Shown here in pieces: positions 51,281 through 63,197 of a stretch of 64,000 nucleotides of DNA. Numbering within the stretch: the first letter of the stretch is position 1; each line of letters opens with the position of its first letter. The position numbers and the translations under genes are program-made. The notes below the pieces were generated by a model. That model did no database searches. It saw nothing but the letters and a program-made list of their open reading frames with translations, and had not been told where the DNA came from. Source of the DNA: Panorpa germanica (lineage: Eukaryota; Arthropoda; Insecta; Mecoptera; Panorpidae); NCBI GenBank assembly GCA_963678705.1, contig OY783204.1:14828759-14892758 (forward strand), read 5' to 3'.

Positions 51281-51604
51281 GAGACGCATGAATGACGTAA
51301 TGAATGTTAAAAATATTCATTGATGGCCAAACACCTTGAAATAATGCATTAACAACTAAAACGTAATATATGTAAAAGTGTATAAAAATAAAATGCAAAT
51401 GAAAAACCCAAAATAGAGATAATATTAAGGATAGGTGGAAATTATAAGAATAATGTTCAGGAATACCTTGACCACCACTGGCGTGTGAAGTTCTTTGTTC
51501 GAAGCTGAACCCAAAATGGCTGCAACTTGCTGCGTAGTTTTTGATGAAAATTGGGCGCAAAAATGAGGTTTTTTGCTGGTATGTTCACCTTGCTGATGAA
51601 TATC

Positions 51605-51622
51605 CGGTTCGAAAAAGGACCA
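51605..51622 (-). promoter_or_regulatory. Primer-binding site candidate
   Basis: On the minus strand the 5' LTR ends in CCAACCA, followed by TTT and then TGGTCCTTTTTCGAACCGG. A TGG start three bases after the LTR fits complementarity to a tRNA 3' CCA end. I did not identify the tRNA. Confidence 0.7.
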
Positions 51623-51625
51623 AAA

Positions 51626-52285
51626 TGGTTGGGGAGTTTGGACCTTATAGAGATCTATAGGCTGGCTAGGGCGTATCTGCGATCTGTCGGCGGTATCCAA
51701 GTTCTCGAACGGCAAATGTCGCTCAGTTCCTTTCAATAGCTTAGGGTGCGCACAATTTGTTATGAAGGACCTTTTTATTATTAATTAATTAATAGCAATT
51801 TTTTTATTTATATCAAAAGACACAGCAAAACATCAGAACTTTTTTAGATTACATTTATTTTAAAACTACACTATTGAATTACATATAAATTGATTAAATA
51901 TTTTAATTGATAAAAATACTAGTTACGACACTAAGTAAATGTAGCTCGCGGTTTTAGTTATGTATAATAATATGTGTAATTATTATTTTCTGTTTATGCA
52001 CCAAAAGATTAAAGCGTGCGTTACGTTCCAGGTTTGAGTTAATAAGAAAGAATCGGAAACATTTACGTAGTGTGGAACCCTAGAGAGGTGACTCATATAA
52101 ACAAAGGATGTTTACATAAGAAATAGTATCGTTTGCCCAAAGCGAGAAGTATATATGTGTGTATAAAAACAAAAAGGCATAAAATATAAATGAATTAAAA
52201 CATAGAAATCTTAAAACTAACATTAATTAAAAATAAATGCAAGATATTGATATATAAATATGAATATTGTATGCGTTTATGAACA
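51626..52285 (-). repeat. 5' LTR of the BEL/Pao element (complete, 660 bp)
   Basis: On the minus strand it begins TGTTCATAAACG and ends CCAACCA, giving the expected TG...CA ends. It is flanked outside by the target-site duplication and inside by the primer-binding-site candidate. It should carry the promoter; TATA-like sequence (ATTTATATATC) lies near its start, but I cannot place the transcription start. Confidence 0.93.
51803..51808 (-). promoter_or_regulatory. Possible polyadenylation signal in LTR (AATAAA)
   Basis: The minus strand reads AATAAA here, and a second AATAAA lies about 45 bp upstream in the same strand (near 51850). The corresponding site in the 3' LTR is 47477-47482. In AT-rich DNA the hexamer is expected by chance, so position in the LTR is the only support. 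Confidence 0.35.
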
Positions 52286-52290
52286 ACCGC
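52286..52290. repeat. Target-site duplication (ACCGC), right
   Basis: It directly follows the GAACA end of the element and continues into CTCCTTACAT, the satellite sequence that is missing on the left side of the insertion. Confidence 0.9.
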
Positions 52291-53020
52291 CTCCTTACAT
52301 AGATTTAGGCATATAGTTCACATTGCTATTGAAGCGTATTCGAGTTATGAGCAAAAATCTAAAAAAAATTTGATGAAAATCCCATAACTCTTACAGTTTT
52401 TATCACAGAAAGTTGAAATAGTGGTAAAACGACGAATTGAGAAAAAATAATGCGATTTACGCTATTTTGAATATTCTCCATATAAAATTGACTGAGAATC
52501 AGAAAATATTTAAAAAAAAATCGCTGTTACTTGTGAAATCTTATAGCTACAAAAAAACAATGTACTAGACATGTGCGAATACCGCCTCCTTACATAGATT
52601 TAGGCCTATAGTTCACATTGCTATTGAAGCGTATTCGAGTTATGAGCAAAAATCCAAAAAAAATTTGATGAAAATCCCATAACTCTTACAGTTTTTATCA
52701 CAGAAAGTCGAAATAGTGCTTAAACGACGAATTGAAAAAAAATAATGCGTTTTACGCTATTTTGAACATTCTCCATATAAAATTGACTGAGAATCAGAAA
52801 ATATCTTTAAAAAAATCGCTGTTACTTGTGAAATCTTATAGCTACAAAAAAAACAATGTACTAGACATGTGCGAATACCGCCTCCTTACATAGATTTAGG
52901 CCTATAGTTCACATTGCTATTGAAGCGTATTCGAGTTATGAGCAAAAATCCAAAAAAAAATTGAAGAAAATCCCATAACTTTTACAGTTTTTTCACAGAA
53001 AGTTGAAATAGTGCTAAAAC
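52291..53020 (+). repeat. 295-bp satellite, direct orientation, right of the insertion
   Basis: About two and a half monomers continue the left-arm orientation. The first carries GTGGTAAAACG and GAATATTCTCC, a pair of variants otherwise seen together in the monomer near 43460-43520. The next ones belong to the GCGTTTTACG and GAAGAAAATCC subfamily seen at 45-47 kb. A short deletion (GTTTTTTCACAG) lies near 52990. Confidence 0.93.
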
Positions 53021-53027
53021 GATTTTG
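53021..53027. other. Inversion junction of the satellite array
   Basis: The direct monomer stops at GTGCTAAAACGA and continues as TTTTGTAGCTATAAG, which is reverse-complement satellite. The two sides meet at different positions in the monomer, so the junction is not a symmetrical exchange between homologous points. At most a few bases are shared. Confidence 0.93.
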
Positions 53028-56000
53028 TAGCTATAAGATTACACAAGTAACAGCGATTTTTTTAAAAATATTTTCTGATTCTCAGTCAATTTTATATGGA
53101 GAATGTTCAAAATAGCGTAAATCACATTGTTGCTTCTCAATTCGTCGTTTTAGTACTATTTCAACTTTCTGTGATAAAAACTGTAAAAGTTATGGGATTT
53201 TCATCAAATTTTTTTTGGATTTTTGCTCATAACTCGAATACGCTTCAATAGCAATGTGAACTATAGGCTTAAATCTATGTAAGTAGGCGGTATTCGCACA
53301 TGTCTAGTACATTGTTTTTTTGTAGCTATAAGATTTAACAAGTAACAGCGATTTTTTTAAAAATATTTTCTGATTCTCAGTCAATTTTATATGGAGAATG
53401 TTCAAAATAGCGTAAATCGCATTATTTTTTCTCAATTCGCCGTTTTAGCACTATTTCAACTTTCTGTGATAAAAACTGTAAAAGTTATGGGTTTTTCATA
53501 TAATTTTTTTTGGATTTTTGCTCATAACTCGAATACGCTTCAATAGCAATATGAACTATAGGCCTAAATCTATGTAAGGAGGCGGTATTCGCACATGTCT
53601 AGTACATTGTTTTTTTGTAGCTATAAGATTTCACAAGTAACAGCGATTTTTTTAAAAATATTTTCTGATTCTCAGTCAGTTTTATATGGAAAATGTTCAA
53701 AATAGCGTAAATCGCATTATTTTTTCTCAATTCGTCGTTTTAGCACTATTTCAACTTTCTGTGATAAAAACTGTAAAAGTTATGGGATTTTCATCAAATT
53801 TTTTTTGGATTTTTGCTCATAACTCGAATACGCTTCAATAGCAATGTGAACTATAGGCCTAAATCTATGTAAGGAGGCGGTATTCGCACATGTTTAGTAC
53901 ATTGCTTTTTTGTAGCTATAAGATTTCACAAGTAACAGCGATTTTTTTTTAAATATTTTCTGATTCTCAGTCAATTTAATATGGAGAATGTTTAAAATAG
54001 CGTAAATCGCATTATTTTTTCTCAATTCGTCGTTTTAGCACTATTTCAAATTCTGTGATAAAAACTGTAGAAGGTATGGGATTTTCATCAAATTTTTATT
54101 GGAGTTTTGCTCATAACTCGAATACGCTTCAATAGCAATGTGAACTATAGGCCTAAATCTATGTAAGGAGGCGGTATTCGCACATGTCTAGTACATTGTT
54201 TTTTTGTAGCTATAAGATTTTACAAGTAACAGCGATTTTTTTAAAAATATTTTCTGATTCTCAGTCAGTTTTATATGGAGAATGTTCAAAATAGCGTAAA
54301 TCGCATTATTTTTTCTCAATTCGTCGTTTTAGCACTATTTCAACTTTCTGTGATAAAAACTGTAAAAGTTATGGGATTTTCATCAAATTTTTTTTGGATT
54401 GTTGCTCATAACTCGAATACGCTTCAATAGCAATGTGAACTATAGGCCTAAATCTATGTAAGGAGGCGGTAGTCGCACATGTCTAGTACATTGTTTTTTC
54501 GTAGCTATAAAATTTCACAAGTAACAGAGATTTTTTTTTAAATATATTCTGATTCTCAGTCAATTTTATATGGAGAATGTTCAAAATAGCGTAAAACGCA
54601 TTATTTTTTTTCAATTCGTCGTTTTAGCACTATTTCAACTTTCTGTGATAAAAACTGTAAAAGTTATGGGATTTTCTTCAATTTTTTTTTGGATTTTTGC
54701 TAATAACTCGAATACGCTTCAGTAGCAATGTGAAATAACGGCCTAAATCGTTGTAAGGATGCGGTATTCGCACATGTCTAGTACATTGTTTTTTTGTAGT
54801 TATAAGATTTCACAAGTAACAGCGATTTTTTTAAAAATATTTTCTGATTTTCAGTCAATTTTATATGGAGAATGTTCAAAATAGCATAAATCGCATTAAT
54901 TTTTTTCAATTCGTCGTTTTAGCTTTATTTCAACTTTCTGTGATAAAAACTGTAAAAGTTATGGGATTTTCTTCAAGTTTTTTTTGGATTTTTGCTCATA
55001 ACTCGAATACGCTTCAATATCAATGTGAACTTTAGGCCTAAATCTATGTACGGAGGCGGTACTCGCACATGTCTAGTACATTGTTTTTTTGTAGCTATAA
55101 GATTTCACAAGTAACAGCGATTTTTTTAAAGATATTTTCTGATTCTCAGTCAATTTTATATGGAGAATGTTCAAAATAGCGTAAATCGCATTATTTTTTC
55201 TCAATTCGTCGTTTTAGCACTATTTCAACTTTCTGTGATAAAAACTGTAAAAGTTATGGGATTTTCATCAAATTTTTTTTGGATTTTTGCTCATAACTCG
55301 AATACGCTTCAATAGCAATGTGAACTATAGGCCTAAATCTATGTAAGGAGGCGGTATTCGCACATGTTTAGTACATTGCTTTTTTGTAGCTATAAGATTT
55401 CACAAGTAGCAGCGATTTTTTTTTAAATATTTTCTGATTCTCAGTCAATTTTATATGGAGAATGTTCAAAATAGCGTAAATCGCATTATTTTTTCTCAAT
55501 TCGTCGTTTTAGCACTATTTCAACTTTCTGTGATAAAAACTGTAAAAGTTATGGGATTTTCATCAAATTTTTTTTGGACTTTTGCTCATAACTCGAATAC
55601 GCTTCAATAGCAATGTGAACTATAGGCCTAAATCTATGTAAGGAGGCGGTATTCGCACATGTCTAGTACATTGTTTTTTTGTAGCTATAAGATTTCACAA
55701 GTAACAGCGATTTTTTTAAAAATATTTTCTGATTCTCAGTCAATTTTATATGGAGAATGTTCAAAATAGCGTAAATCGCATTATTTTTTCTCAATTCGTC
55801 GTTTTAGCACTATTTCAACTTTCTGTGATAAAAACTGTAAAAGTTATGGGATTTTCATCAAATTTTTTTTGGATTTTTGCTCATAACTCGAATACGCTTC
55901 AATAGCATTGTATACTATAGGCCTAAATCTATGTAAGGAGGCGGTATTCGCACATGTCTAGTACATTGTTTTTTTGTAGCTATAAGATTTCACAAGTAAC

Positions 56001-58830
56001 AGAGATTTTTTTAAAATATTTTCTGATTCTCAGTCAATTTAATATGGAGAATGTTTAAAATAGCGTAAATCGCATTATTTTTTCTCAATTCGTTGTTTTA
56101 GCACTATTTCAAATTCTGTGATAAAAACTGTAAAAGGTATGGGATTTTCATCAAATTTTTATTGGAATTTTGCTCATAACTCGAATACGCTTCAATAGCA
56201 ATGTGAACTATAGGCCTAAATCTATGTAAGGAGACGGTATTCGCACATGTCTAGTACATTGTTTTTTTGTAGCTATAAGATTTCACAAGTAACAGCGATT
56301 TTTTTAAAAATATTTTCTGATTCTCAGTCAGTTTTATATGGAGAATGTTCAAAATAGCGTAAATCGCATTATTTTTTCTCAATTCGTCGTTTTAGCACTA
56401 TTTTAACTTTCTGTGATAAAAACTGTAAAAGTTATGGGATTTTCATCAAATTTTTTTTGGATTTTTGCTCATAACTCAAATACGCATCAATAGCAATGTG
56501 AACTATAGGCCTAAATCTATGTAAGGAGGCGGTAGTCGCACATGTCTAGTACATTGTTTTTTCGTAGCTATAAAATTTCACAAGTAACAGAGATTTTTTT
56601 TTAAATATATTCTGATTCTCAGTCAATTTTATATGGAGAATGTTCAAAATAGCGTAAAACGCATTATTTTTTTTCAATTCGTAAATGTTATGGGATTTTC
56701 TTCATGTTTTTTTTGGATTTTTGCTCATAACTCGAATACGCTTCAATAGCAATGTGAACTATAGGCCTAAATCTATGTACGGAGGCAGCACTCGCACATG
56801 TCTAGTACATTGTTTTTTCGTAGCTATAAGATTTCACAAGTAAGAGCGATTTTTTTTAAAATATTTTCTGATTCTCAGTCAATTTTATATGGAGAGTGTT
56901 CAAAATAGCGTAAAACGCTTTAATTTTTTTAAATTCGTCGTTTTAGCACTATTTCAACTTTCTGTGATAAAAACTGTAAAAGTTATGGGATTTTCTTCAA
57001 TTTTTTTTTGGATTTTTGCTAATAACTCGAATACGCTTCAGTAGCAATGTGAAATAACGGCCTAAATCGTTGTAAGGATGCGGTATTCGCACATGTCTAG
57101 TACATTGTTTTTTTGTAGTTATAAGATTTCACAAGTAACAGCGATTTTTTTTAAAATATTTTCTGATTCTCAGTCAATTTTATATGGAGAATGTTCAAAA
57201 TAGCATAAATCGCATTAATTTTTTTCAATTCGTCGTTTTAGCTTTATTTCAACTTTCTGTGATAAAAACTGTAAAAGTTATGGGATTTTCTTCAAGTTTT
57301 TTTTGGATTTTTGCTCATAACTCGAATACGCTTCAATATCAATGTGAACTTTAGGCCTAAATCTATGTACGGAGGCGGTACTCGCACATGTCCAGTACAT
57401 TGTTTTTTTGTAGCTATAAGATTTCACAAGTAACAGCGATTTTTTTAAAGATATTTTCTGATTCTCAGTCAATTTTATATGGAGAATGTTCAAAATAGCG
57501 TAAATCGCATTATTTTTTCTCAATTCGTCGTTTTAGCACTATTTCAACTTTCTGTGATAAAAACTGTAAAAGTTATGGGATTTTCATCAAATTTTTTTTG
57601 GATTTTTGCTCATAACTCGAATACGCTTCAATAGCAATGTGAACTATAGGCCTAAATCTATGTAAGGAGGCGGTATTCGCACATGTTTAGTACCTTGCTT
57701 TTTTGTAGCTATAAGATTTCACAAGTAACAGCGATTTTTTTTTAAATATTTTCTGATTCTCAGTCAATTTTATATGGAGAATGTTCAAAATAGCGTAAAT
57801 CGCATTATTTTTTCTCAATTCGTCGTTTTAGCACTATTTCAACTTTCTGTGATAAAAACTGTAAAAGTTATGGGATTTTCATCAAATTTTTTTTGGATTT
57901 TTGCTCATAACTCGAATACGCTTCAATAGCAATGTGAACTATAGGCCTAAATCTATGTAAGGAGGCGGTATTCGCACATGTCTAGTACATTGTTTTTTTG
58001 TAGCTATAAGATTTCACAAGTAACAGCGATTTTTTTTAAAATATTTTCTGATTCTCAGTCAATTTTATATGGAGAATGTTCAAAATAGCGTAAATCGCAT
58101 TATTTTTTCTCAATTCGTCGTTTTAGCACTATTTCAACTTTCTGTGATAAAAACTGTAAAAGTTATGGGATTTTCATCAAATTTTTTTGGATTTTTGCTC
58201 ATAACTCGAATACGCTTCAATAGCATTGTAAACTATAGGCCTAAATCTATGTAAGGAGGCGGTATTCGCACATGTCTAGTACATTGTTTTTTTGTAGCTA
58301 TAAGATTTCACAAGTAACAGAGATTTTTTTAAAATATTTTCTGATTCTCAGTCAATTTAATATGGAGAATGTTTAAAATAGCGTAAATCGCATTATTTTT
58401 TCTCAATTCGTTGTTTTAGCACTATTTCAAATTCTGTGATAAAAACTGTAAAAGGTATGGGATTTTCATCAAATTTTTATTGGAATTTTGCTCATAACTC
58501 GAATACGCTTCAATAGCAATGTGAACTATAGGCCTAAATCTATGTAAGGAGACGGTATTCGCACATGTCTAGTACATTGTTTTTTTGTAGCTATAAGATT
58601 TCACAAGTAACAGCGATTTTTTTTTAAATATATTCTGATTCTCAGTCAATTTTATATGGAGAATGTTCAAAATAGCGTAAAACGCATTATTTTTTATCAA
58701 TACGTCGTTTTAGCACTATTTCAACTTTCTGTAATAAAAACTGTAAAAGTTATGGGATTTTCTTCAAGTTTTTTTTGGATTTATGCTCATAACTCAAATA
58801 CGCAGTAGCAATGTGAACTAACGGCCTAAA

Positions 58831-58866
58831 TCTTAAATTAACCTAAATCTTAACAGCGGCCTATTT
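58831..58866 (-). repeat. Rearranged monomer with non-satellite filler, copy 1
   Basis: After CGGCCTAAATCT the monomer loses the usual ATGTAAGG...AACAGCGA segment of about 80 bp. It holds instead about 35 bp with CTTAAATTAACCTAAATC and AACAGCGGCC, then resumes at TTTTTAAAATATTT. CCTAAATC occurs twice, suggesting templated filler at a repaired break. Confidence 0.75.
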
Positions 58867-60730
58867 TTAAAATATTTTCTGATTCTCAGTCAATTTTATA
58901 TGGAGAATGTTCAAAATAGCGTAAAACGCATTTTCTTTTTTAATTCGTCGTATTAGCACTATTTCAACTTTCTGTGATAAAAACTGTAAAAGTTATGGGA
59001 TTTTCTTTAAGTTTTTTTTTATTTTTGCTCATAACTCGAATACGCTGCAATAGCAATGTAAACTATAAGCCTAAATCTATGTAAGGAGGCGGTATTCGCA
59101 CATGTCTAGTACATTGTTTTTTTGTAGCTATAAGATTTCACAAGTAACAGAGATTTTTTTTAAAATATTTTCTGATTCTCAGTCAATTTAATATGGAGAA
59201 TGTTTAAAATAGCGTAAATCGCATTATTTTTTCTCAATTCGTTGTTTTAGCACTATTTCAAATTCTGTGATAAAAACTGTAAAAGGTATGGGATTTTCAT
59301 CAAATTTTTATTGGAATTTTGCTCATAACTCGAATACGCTTCAATAGCAATGTAAACTATAGGCCTAAATCTATGTAAGGAGACGGTATTCGCACATGTC
59401 TAGTACATTGTTTTTTTGTAGCTATAAGATTTCACAAGTAACAGCGATTTTTTTAAAAATATTTTCTGATTCTCAGTCAGTTTTATATGGAGAATGTTCA
59501 AAATAGCGTAAATCGCATTATTTTTTCTCAATTCGTCGTTTTAGCACTATTTCAACTTTCTGTGATAAAAACTGTAAAAGTTATGGGATTTTCATCAAAT
59601 TTTTTTTGGATTTTTGCTCATAACTCAAATACGCATCAATAGCAATGTGAACTATAGGCCTAAATCTATGTAAGGAGGCGGTAGTCGCACATGTCTAGTA
59701 CATTGTTTTTTCGTAGCTATAAAATTTCACAAGTAACAGAGATTTTTTTTTAAATATATTCTGATTCTCAGTCAATTTTATATGAAGAATGTTCAAAATA
59801 GCGTAAAACGCATTATTTTTTTTCAATTCGTAAAAGTTATGGGATTTTCTTCATGTTTTTTTTTGATTTTTGCTCATAACTCGAATACGCTTCAATAGCA
59901 ATGTGAACTATAGGCCTAAATCTATGTACGGAGGCAGCACTCGCACATGTCTAGTACATTGTTTTTTCGTAGCTATAAGATTTCACAAGTAAGAGCGATT
60001 TTTTTTTAAATATTTTCTGATTCTCAGTCAATTTTATATGGAGAGTGTTCAAAATAGCGTAAAACGCTTTAATTTTTTTAAATTCGTCGTTTTAGCACTA
60101 TTTCAACTTTCTGTGATAAAAACTGTAAAAGTTATGAGATTTTCTTCATGTTTTTTTTGGATTCTTGCTTATAACTCAAATACGCTTCAATATCAATGTG
60201 AACTATAGGCCTAAATCTATGTAAGGAGGCGGTATTCGCACATGTCTAGTACATTGTTTTTTCATAGCTATAAGATTTCACAAGTAACAGCGAATTTTTT
60301 TTAAATATATTCTGATTCTTAGTCAATTTTATATGGAGAGTGTTCAAAATAGCGTAAAACGCATTATTTTTTTTAATTCTTCGTTTTAGCACTATTTCAA
60401 CTTTCTGTGATAAAAACTGTAAAAGTTATGGGATTTTCTTCAAGTTTATTTTTGATTTTTGCTCATAACTCGAATACGCTTGAATAGCAATGTGAACTAT
60501 AGTCCTAAATCTATGTAATGAAGCAGTATTCGCACATGTCTAGTACATTGTTTTTTTATAGCTATAAGATTTCACAAGTAACAGCGATTTTTTTTTAAAT
60601 ATTTTCTGATTCTCAGTCAATTTTATATGGAGAGTGTTCAAAATAGCGTAAAACGCATTATTTTTTTAAATTCTTCGTTTTAGCACTATTTCAACTTTCT
60701 GTGATAAAAACTGTAAAAGTTATGAAATTT

Positions 60731-61617
60731 TCTTCATGTTTTTTTTTGGATTTTTGCTCATAACTCGAATACGCTTCAATAGCAATGTGAACTATAGGCC
60801 TAAATCTATGTAAGAAAGCGGTATTCGCACATGTCTAGTACATTGTTTTTTTGTAGCTATAAGATTTCACAAGTAACAGCGATTTTTTTTTAAATATTTT
60901 CTGATGCTCAGTCAGTTTTATATAGAAAATGTTCAAAATAGTGTAAAACGCATTATTTTTTTTCAATTCGTCGTTTTAGCACTATTTCAACTTTCAGTAA
61001 TAAAAACTGTAAAAGTTATGGGATTTTCTACAAGTTTTTTTTTTTATTTTTGCTTATAACACAAATACGCTTCAATAGCAATGTGAACTATAGGCCTAAA
61101 TCTATGTACGGAGGCGGTACTCGCACATGTCTAGTACATTGTTTTTTTGTAGCTATAAGATTTCACAAGTAACAGCGATTTTCTTTTTAATATTTTCTGA
61201 TTCTCAGTCAATTTTATATGGAGAATGTTCAAAATAGCGTAAAACGCATTATTTTTTTTAATTCGTCGTTTTAGCACTATTTCAACTTTCTGTGATAAAA
61301 ACTGTAAAAGTTATGGGATTTTCTACAAGTTTTTTTTTTTATTTTTGCTTATAACTCAAATACGCTTCAATAGCAATTTGAACTATAGGATTAAATCTAT
61401 GTAGGGAGGCGGTACTCGCACATGTCTAGTACATTGTTTTTTCGTAGCTATAAGATTTCACAAGTAAGAGCGATTTTTTTTTAAATATTTTCTGATTCTC
61501 AGTCAATTTTATATGGAGAGTGTTCAAAATAGCGTAAAACGCTTTAATTTTTTTAAATTCGTCGTTTTAGCACTATTTCAACTTTCTGTGATAAAAACTG
61601 TAAAAGTTATGAAATTT
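60731..61617 (-). repeat. 887-bp (three-monomer) tandem duplication, copy A
   Basis: The rare word TAAGAAAGCGG at 60811 and the nearby variants GATGCTCAGTCAG, TATAGAAAATG and AATAGTGTAAA recur 887 bp downstream in the same order. Edges are approximate. Confidence 0.8.
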
Positions 61618-62504
61618 TCTTCATGTTTTTTTTTGGATTTTTGCTCATAACTCGAATACGCTTCAATAGCAATGTGAACTATAGGCCTAAATCTATGTAA
61701 GAAAGCGGTATTCGCACATGTCTAGTACATTGTTTTTTTGTAGCTATAAGATTTCACAAGTAACAGCGTTTTTTTTTTAAATATTTTCTGATGCTCAGTC
61801 AGTTTTATATAGAAAATGTTCAAAATAGTGTAAAACGCATTTTTTTTTTTCAATTCGTCGTTTTAGCACTATTTCAACTTTCAGTAATAAAAACTGTAAA
61901 AGTTATGGGATTTTCTACAAGTTTTTTTTTTGATTTTTGCTTATAACACAAATACGCTTCAATAGCAATGTGAACTATAGGCCTAAATCTATGTACGGAG
62001 GCGGTACTCGCACATGTCTAGTACATTGTTTTTTTGTAGCTATAAGATTTCACAAGTAACAGCGATTTTCTTTTTAATATTTTCTGATTCTCAGTCAATT
62101 TTATATGGAGAATGTTCAAAATAGCGTAAAACGCATTATTTTTTTTAATTCGTCGTTTTAGCACTATTTCAACTTTCTGTGATAAAAACTGTAAAAGTTA
62201 TGGGATTTTCTACAAGTTTTTTTTTTTATTTTTGCTTATAACTCAAATACGCTTCAATAGCAATTTGAACTATAGGATTAAATCTATGTAGGGAGGCGGT
62301 ACTCGCACATGTCTAGTACATTGTTTTTTCGTAGCTATAAGATTTCACAAGTAAGAGCGATTTTTTTTTAAATATTTTCTGATTCTCAGTCAATTTTATA
62401 TGGAGAGTGTTCAAAATAGCGTAAAACGCTTTAATTTTTTTAAATTCGTCGTTTTAGCACTATTTCAACTTTCTGTGATAAAAACTGTAAAAGTTATGAG
62501 ATTT
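61618..62504 (-). repeat. 887-bp (three-monomer) tandem duplication, copy B
   Basis: It follows copy A directly, with TAAGAAAGCGG at 61698. It differs mainly in T-run lengths. A third, partial relative of the first monomer appears near 63415, with the same TAAGAAAGCGG and TATAGAAAATG variants. Confidence 0.8.
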
Positions 62505-63163
62505 TCTTCATGTTTTTTTTGGATTTTTGCTTATAACTCGAATACGCTTCAATATCAATGTGAACTATAGGCCTAAATCTATGTAAGGAGGCGGTATTCG
62601 CACAGGTCTAGTACATTGTTTTTTCATAGCTATAAGATTTCACAAGTAACAGCGATTTTTTTTTAAATATATTCTGATTCTCAGTCAATTTTATATGGAG
62701 AGTGTTCAAAATAGCGTAAAACGCATTATTTTTTTTATTTCGTCGTTTTAGCACTATTTCAACTTTCTGTGATAAAAACTGTAAAAGTTATGGGATTTTC
62801 TTCAAGTTTATTTTTGATTTTTGCTCATAACTCGAATACGCTTCAATAGCAATGTGAACTATAGTCCTAAATCTATGTAATGAAGCAGTACTCGCACATG
62901 TGTAGTACATTGCTTTTTTGTAGCTATAAGATTTCACAAGTAACAGAGATTTTTTTTTAAATATATTCTGATTCTCAGTCAATTTTATATGGAGAATGTT
63001 CAAAATAGCGTAAAACGCATTATTTTTTATCAATACGTCGTTTTAGCACTATTTCAACTTTCTGTAATAAAAACTGTAAAAGTTATGGGATTTTCTTCAA
63101 GTTTTTTTTGGATTTTTGCTCATAACTCTAATACGCAGTAGCAATGTAAACTAACGGCCTAAA

Positions 63164-63197
63164 TCTTAAATTAACCTAAATCCTAACAGCGGCCTAT
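63164..63197 (-). repeat. Rearranged monomer with non-satellite filler, copy 2
   Basis: Same junction and filler as the copy 4,333 bp upstream, with one substitution seen (AAATCC for AAATCT). A single event followed by block duplication explains both. Confidence 0.75.

Larger units (their letters stand above)
50805..51625 (-). other. Untranslated leader of the BEL/Pao element
   Basis: This is the region between the 5' LTR and the polyprotein start. It holds the primer-binding-site candidate, a 10-bp hairpin, three 91-bp repeats and AT-rich sequence next to the ATG. Minus-strand AAGGTGAAC (about 51590) and AAGGTATTC (about 51466) resemble splice donors, but I could not pair them with a convincing acceptor. 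A 103-codon open frame (51425-51736) crosses the LTR edge and shows no recognisable domain. Confidence 0.75.
47300..52285 (-). mobile_element. BEL/Pao LTR retrotransposon, internally deleted
   Basis: A 4,986-bp element on the minus strand is bounded by TG...CA ends and 5-bp target-site duplications inside a 295-bp satellite monomer. Order in its own direction: complete 660-bp 5' LTR, 3-nt spacer, TGG-type primer-binding-site candidate, leader of about 820 bp with repeats, one gag-protease-RT reading frame, and a 3' LTR lacking its first 18 bp. RNase H, integrase, the polypurine tract and the start of the 3' LTR are missing. The two LTRs differ at 8 of 642 aligned positions by my count, so insertion is fairly recent relative to the surrounding diverged monomers. 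Full-length BEL/Pao elements are usually about 6-8 kb. Confidence 0.93.

Noticed and set aside
51590-51600. Splice donor in the BEL leader
   Set aside because: AAGGTGAAC fits a donor, but no acceptor with a pyrimidine tract was found before the polyprotein start, so a spliced product cannot be supported.
51425-51736. 103-codon minus-strand open frame crossing from the LTR into the leader, with another at 51252-51560
   Set aside because: No domain is seen, it overlaps the primer-binding-site candidate, and an LTR-spanning frame is unlikely to be a conserved gene.
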